Assembly (NCBI RefSeq): GCF_026283945.1 | Contig: NZ_JAPDPC010000001.1 | Coordinates: 558,001 to 622,000 of the forward strand | Origin: Dyella humicola | Lineage (GTDB): Bacteria; Pseudomonadota; Gammaproteobacteria; Xanthomonadales; Rhodanobacteraceae | DNA: 64,000 nt | Direction of reading: 5' to 3' | Shown: positions 63,802 to 64,000 of the stretch, in pieces | Position numbering within the stretch: position 1 is the first letter of the stretch | How the letters are laid out: each line of letters opens with the position of its first letter | Program-made: the position numbers and the translations under genes | Notes under the pieces: generated by a model | What the model was told of the DNA's origin: nothing | Database searches by the model: none | What the model saw: only the letters and a program-made list of their open reading frames with translations

Positions 63802-64000
63802 ATGCCAACGACGCCCAAGGATGTGCTGGATTTCTGGTTCGACGCCGCTGCCGAAGCGGTCTGGTTCGACAACGACCAGGTGTTCGATGCGCGGATTCGG
63901 GATCGTTTCGGCGACGTGCTCGAAGCGGCTGCACGCGGGGAGCTCGATCATTGGACAGCCACGCCCGGCGGCTGGCTCGCGTTGTTGATCGTGCTCGATC
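63802..64000 (+). CDS. DUF924-family protein, N-terminal part (runs off the window)
   Basis: The first 66 codons of a gene cut by the window edge. MPTTPKDVLDFWFDAAAEAV and WFDNDQVFDARIRDRFGDVL followed by GGWLALLIVLD match the start of DUF924, a soluble TPR-like family of unknown function. AAGGAAC precedes the ATG. The strand is the same as the preceding small gene. Confidence 0.85.
   Translation, partial: MPTTPKDVLDFWFDAAAEAVWFDNDQVFDARIRDRFGDVLEAAARGELDHWTATPGGWLALLIVLD

Overview
The window is high-GC, densely coded DNA and reads as a chromosomal segment of a gammaproteobacterium of the order Xanthomonadales (Lysobacterales), most likely the Rhodanobacteraceae (Dyella, Luteibacter or Rhodanobacter type). 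The pointers are a DUF3247 protein, a UbiM-type ubiquinone hydroxylase, a Grx4-rhodanese fusion, two tandem lipoprotein DsbA proteins beside cytochrome c4, homodimeric AceE, a MaeB-type malic enzyme and an H-NS protein with a lysine-rich tail. No tRNA, rRNA, CRISPR array, phage gene or transposase gene was seen. About 60 genes are supported.

Region by region. 0-2 kb: end of tsaD, then folB and folK and a membrane protein. 2-5 kb: a response regulator and a histidine kinase, convergent. 5.4-11.6 kb: a compact FecI-type sigma factor / FecR anti-sigma / STN-domain TonB receptor / secreted PHP metallohydrolase cluster, the most system-like block. 11.6-14 kb: H-NS, pteridine reductase and an EcsC-like protein. 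14.1-16.3 kb: a second TonB receptor behind a perfect AT-rich palindrome that looks like a Zur-type operator. 16.4-31 kb: mostly housekeeping and envelope genes (MidA-like methyltransferase, LtaS-like sulfatase-fold enzyme, CCA transferase, NDUFA9-like reductase, Slt, GH17 protein, EEP nuclease, two DsbA proteins, cytochrome c4, EngB). An imperfect palindrome of about 670 bp interrupts this run at 21.2-21.9 kb. 31-44 kb: fRMsr, BioD, M3 peptidase, GshA, a QseBC-like two-component pair, Grx4 fusion, LpxH-like phosphoesterase, SGNH hydrolase, AlaA-like aminotransferase, RsgA. 44-52 kb: a DUF1704 HExxxH protein, malic enzyme and AceE. 52-64 kb: UbiM-like hydroxylase, MFS exporter, an acyltransferase divergent from a membrane-bound LytTR regulator, several lipoproteins and small exported proteins, ferritin-like protein, UspA, periplasmic peroxiredoxin, DUF2884, DUF2383-like protein and the start of a DUF924 gene.

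How the genes work together. FolB, FolK and the pteridine reductase at 12.4 kb all serve folate/pterin metabolism, and a decayed copy of the reductase's 3' end appears to lie next to folK. The sigma/anti-sigma/receptor/hydrolase block should sense a ligand at the cell surface, import it and act on it in the periplasm. GshA, Grx4, peroxiredoxin, fRMsr and the DsbA pair form a scattered redox set. Slt, the LtaS-like enzyme, the GH17 protein and the acyltransferase belong to envelope and periplasmic glycan metabolism. Family names come from recalled motifs, not searches.
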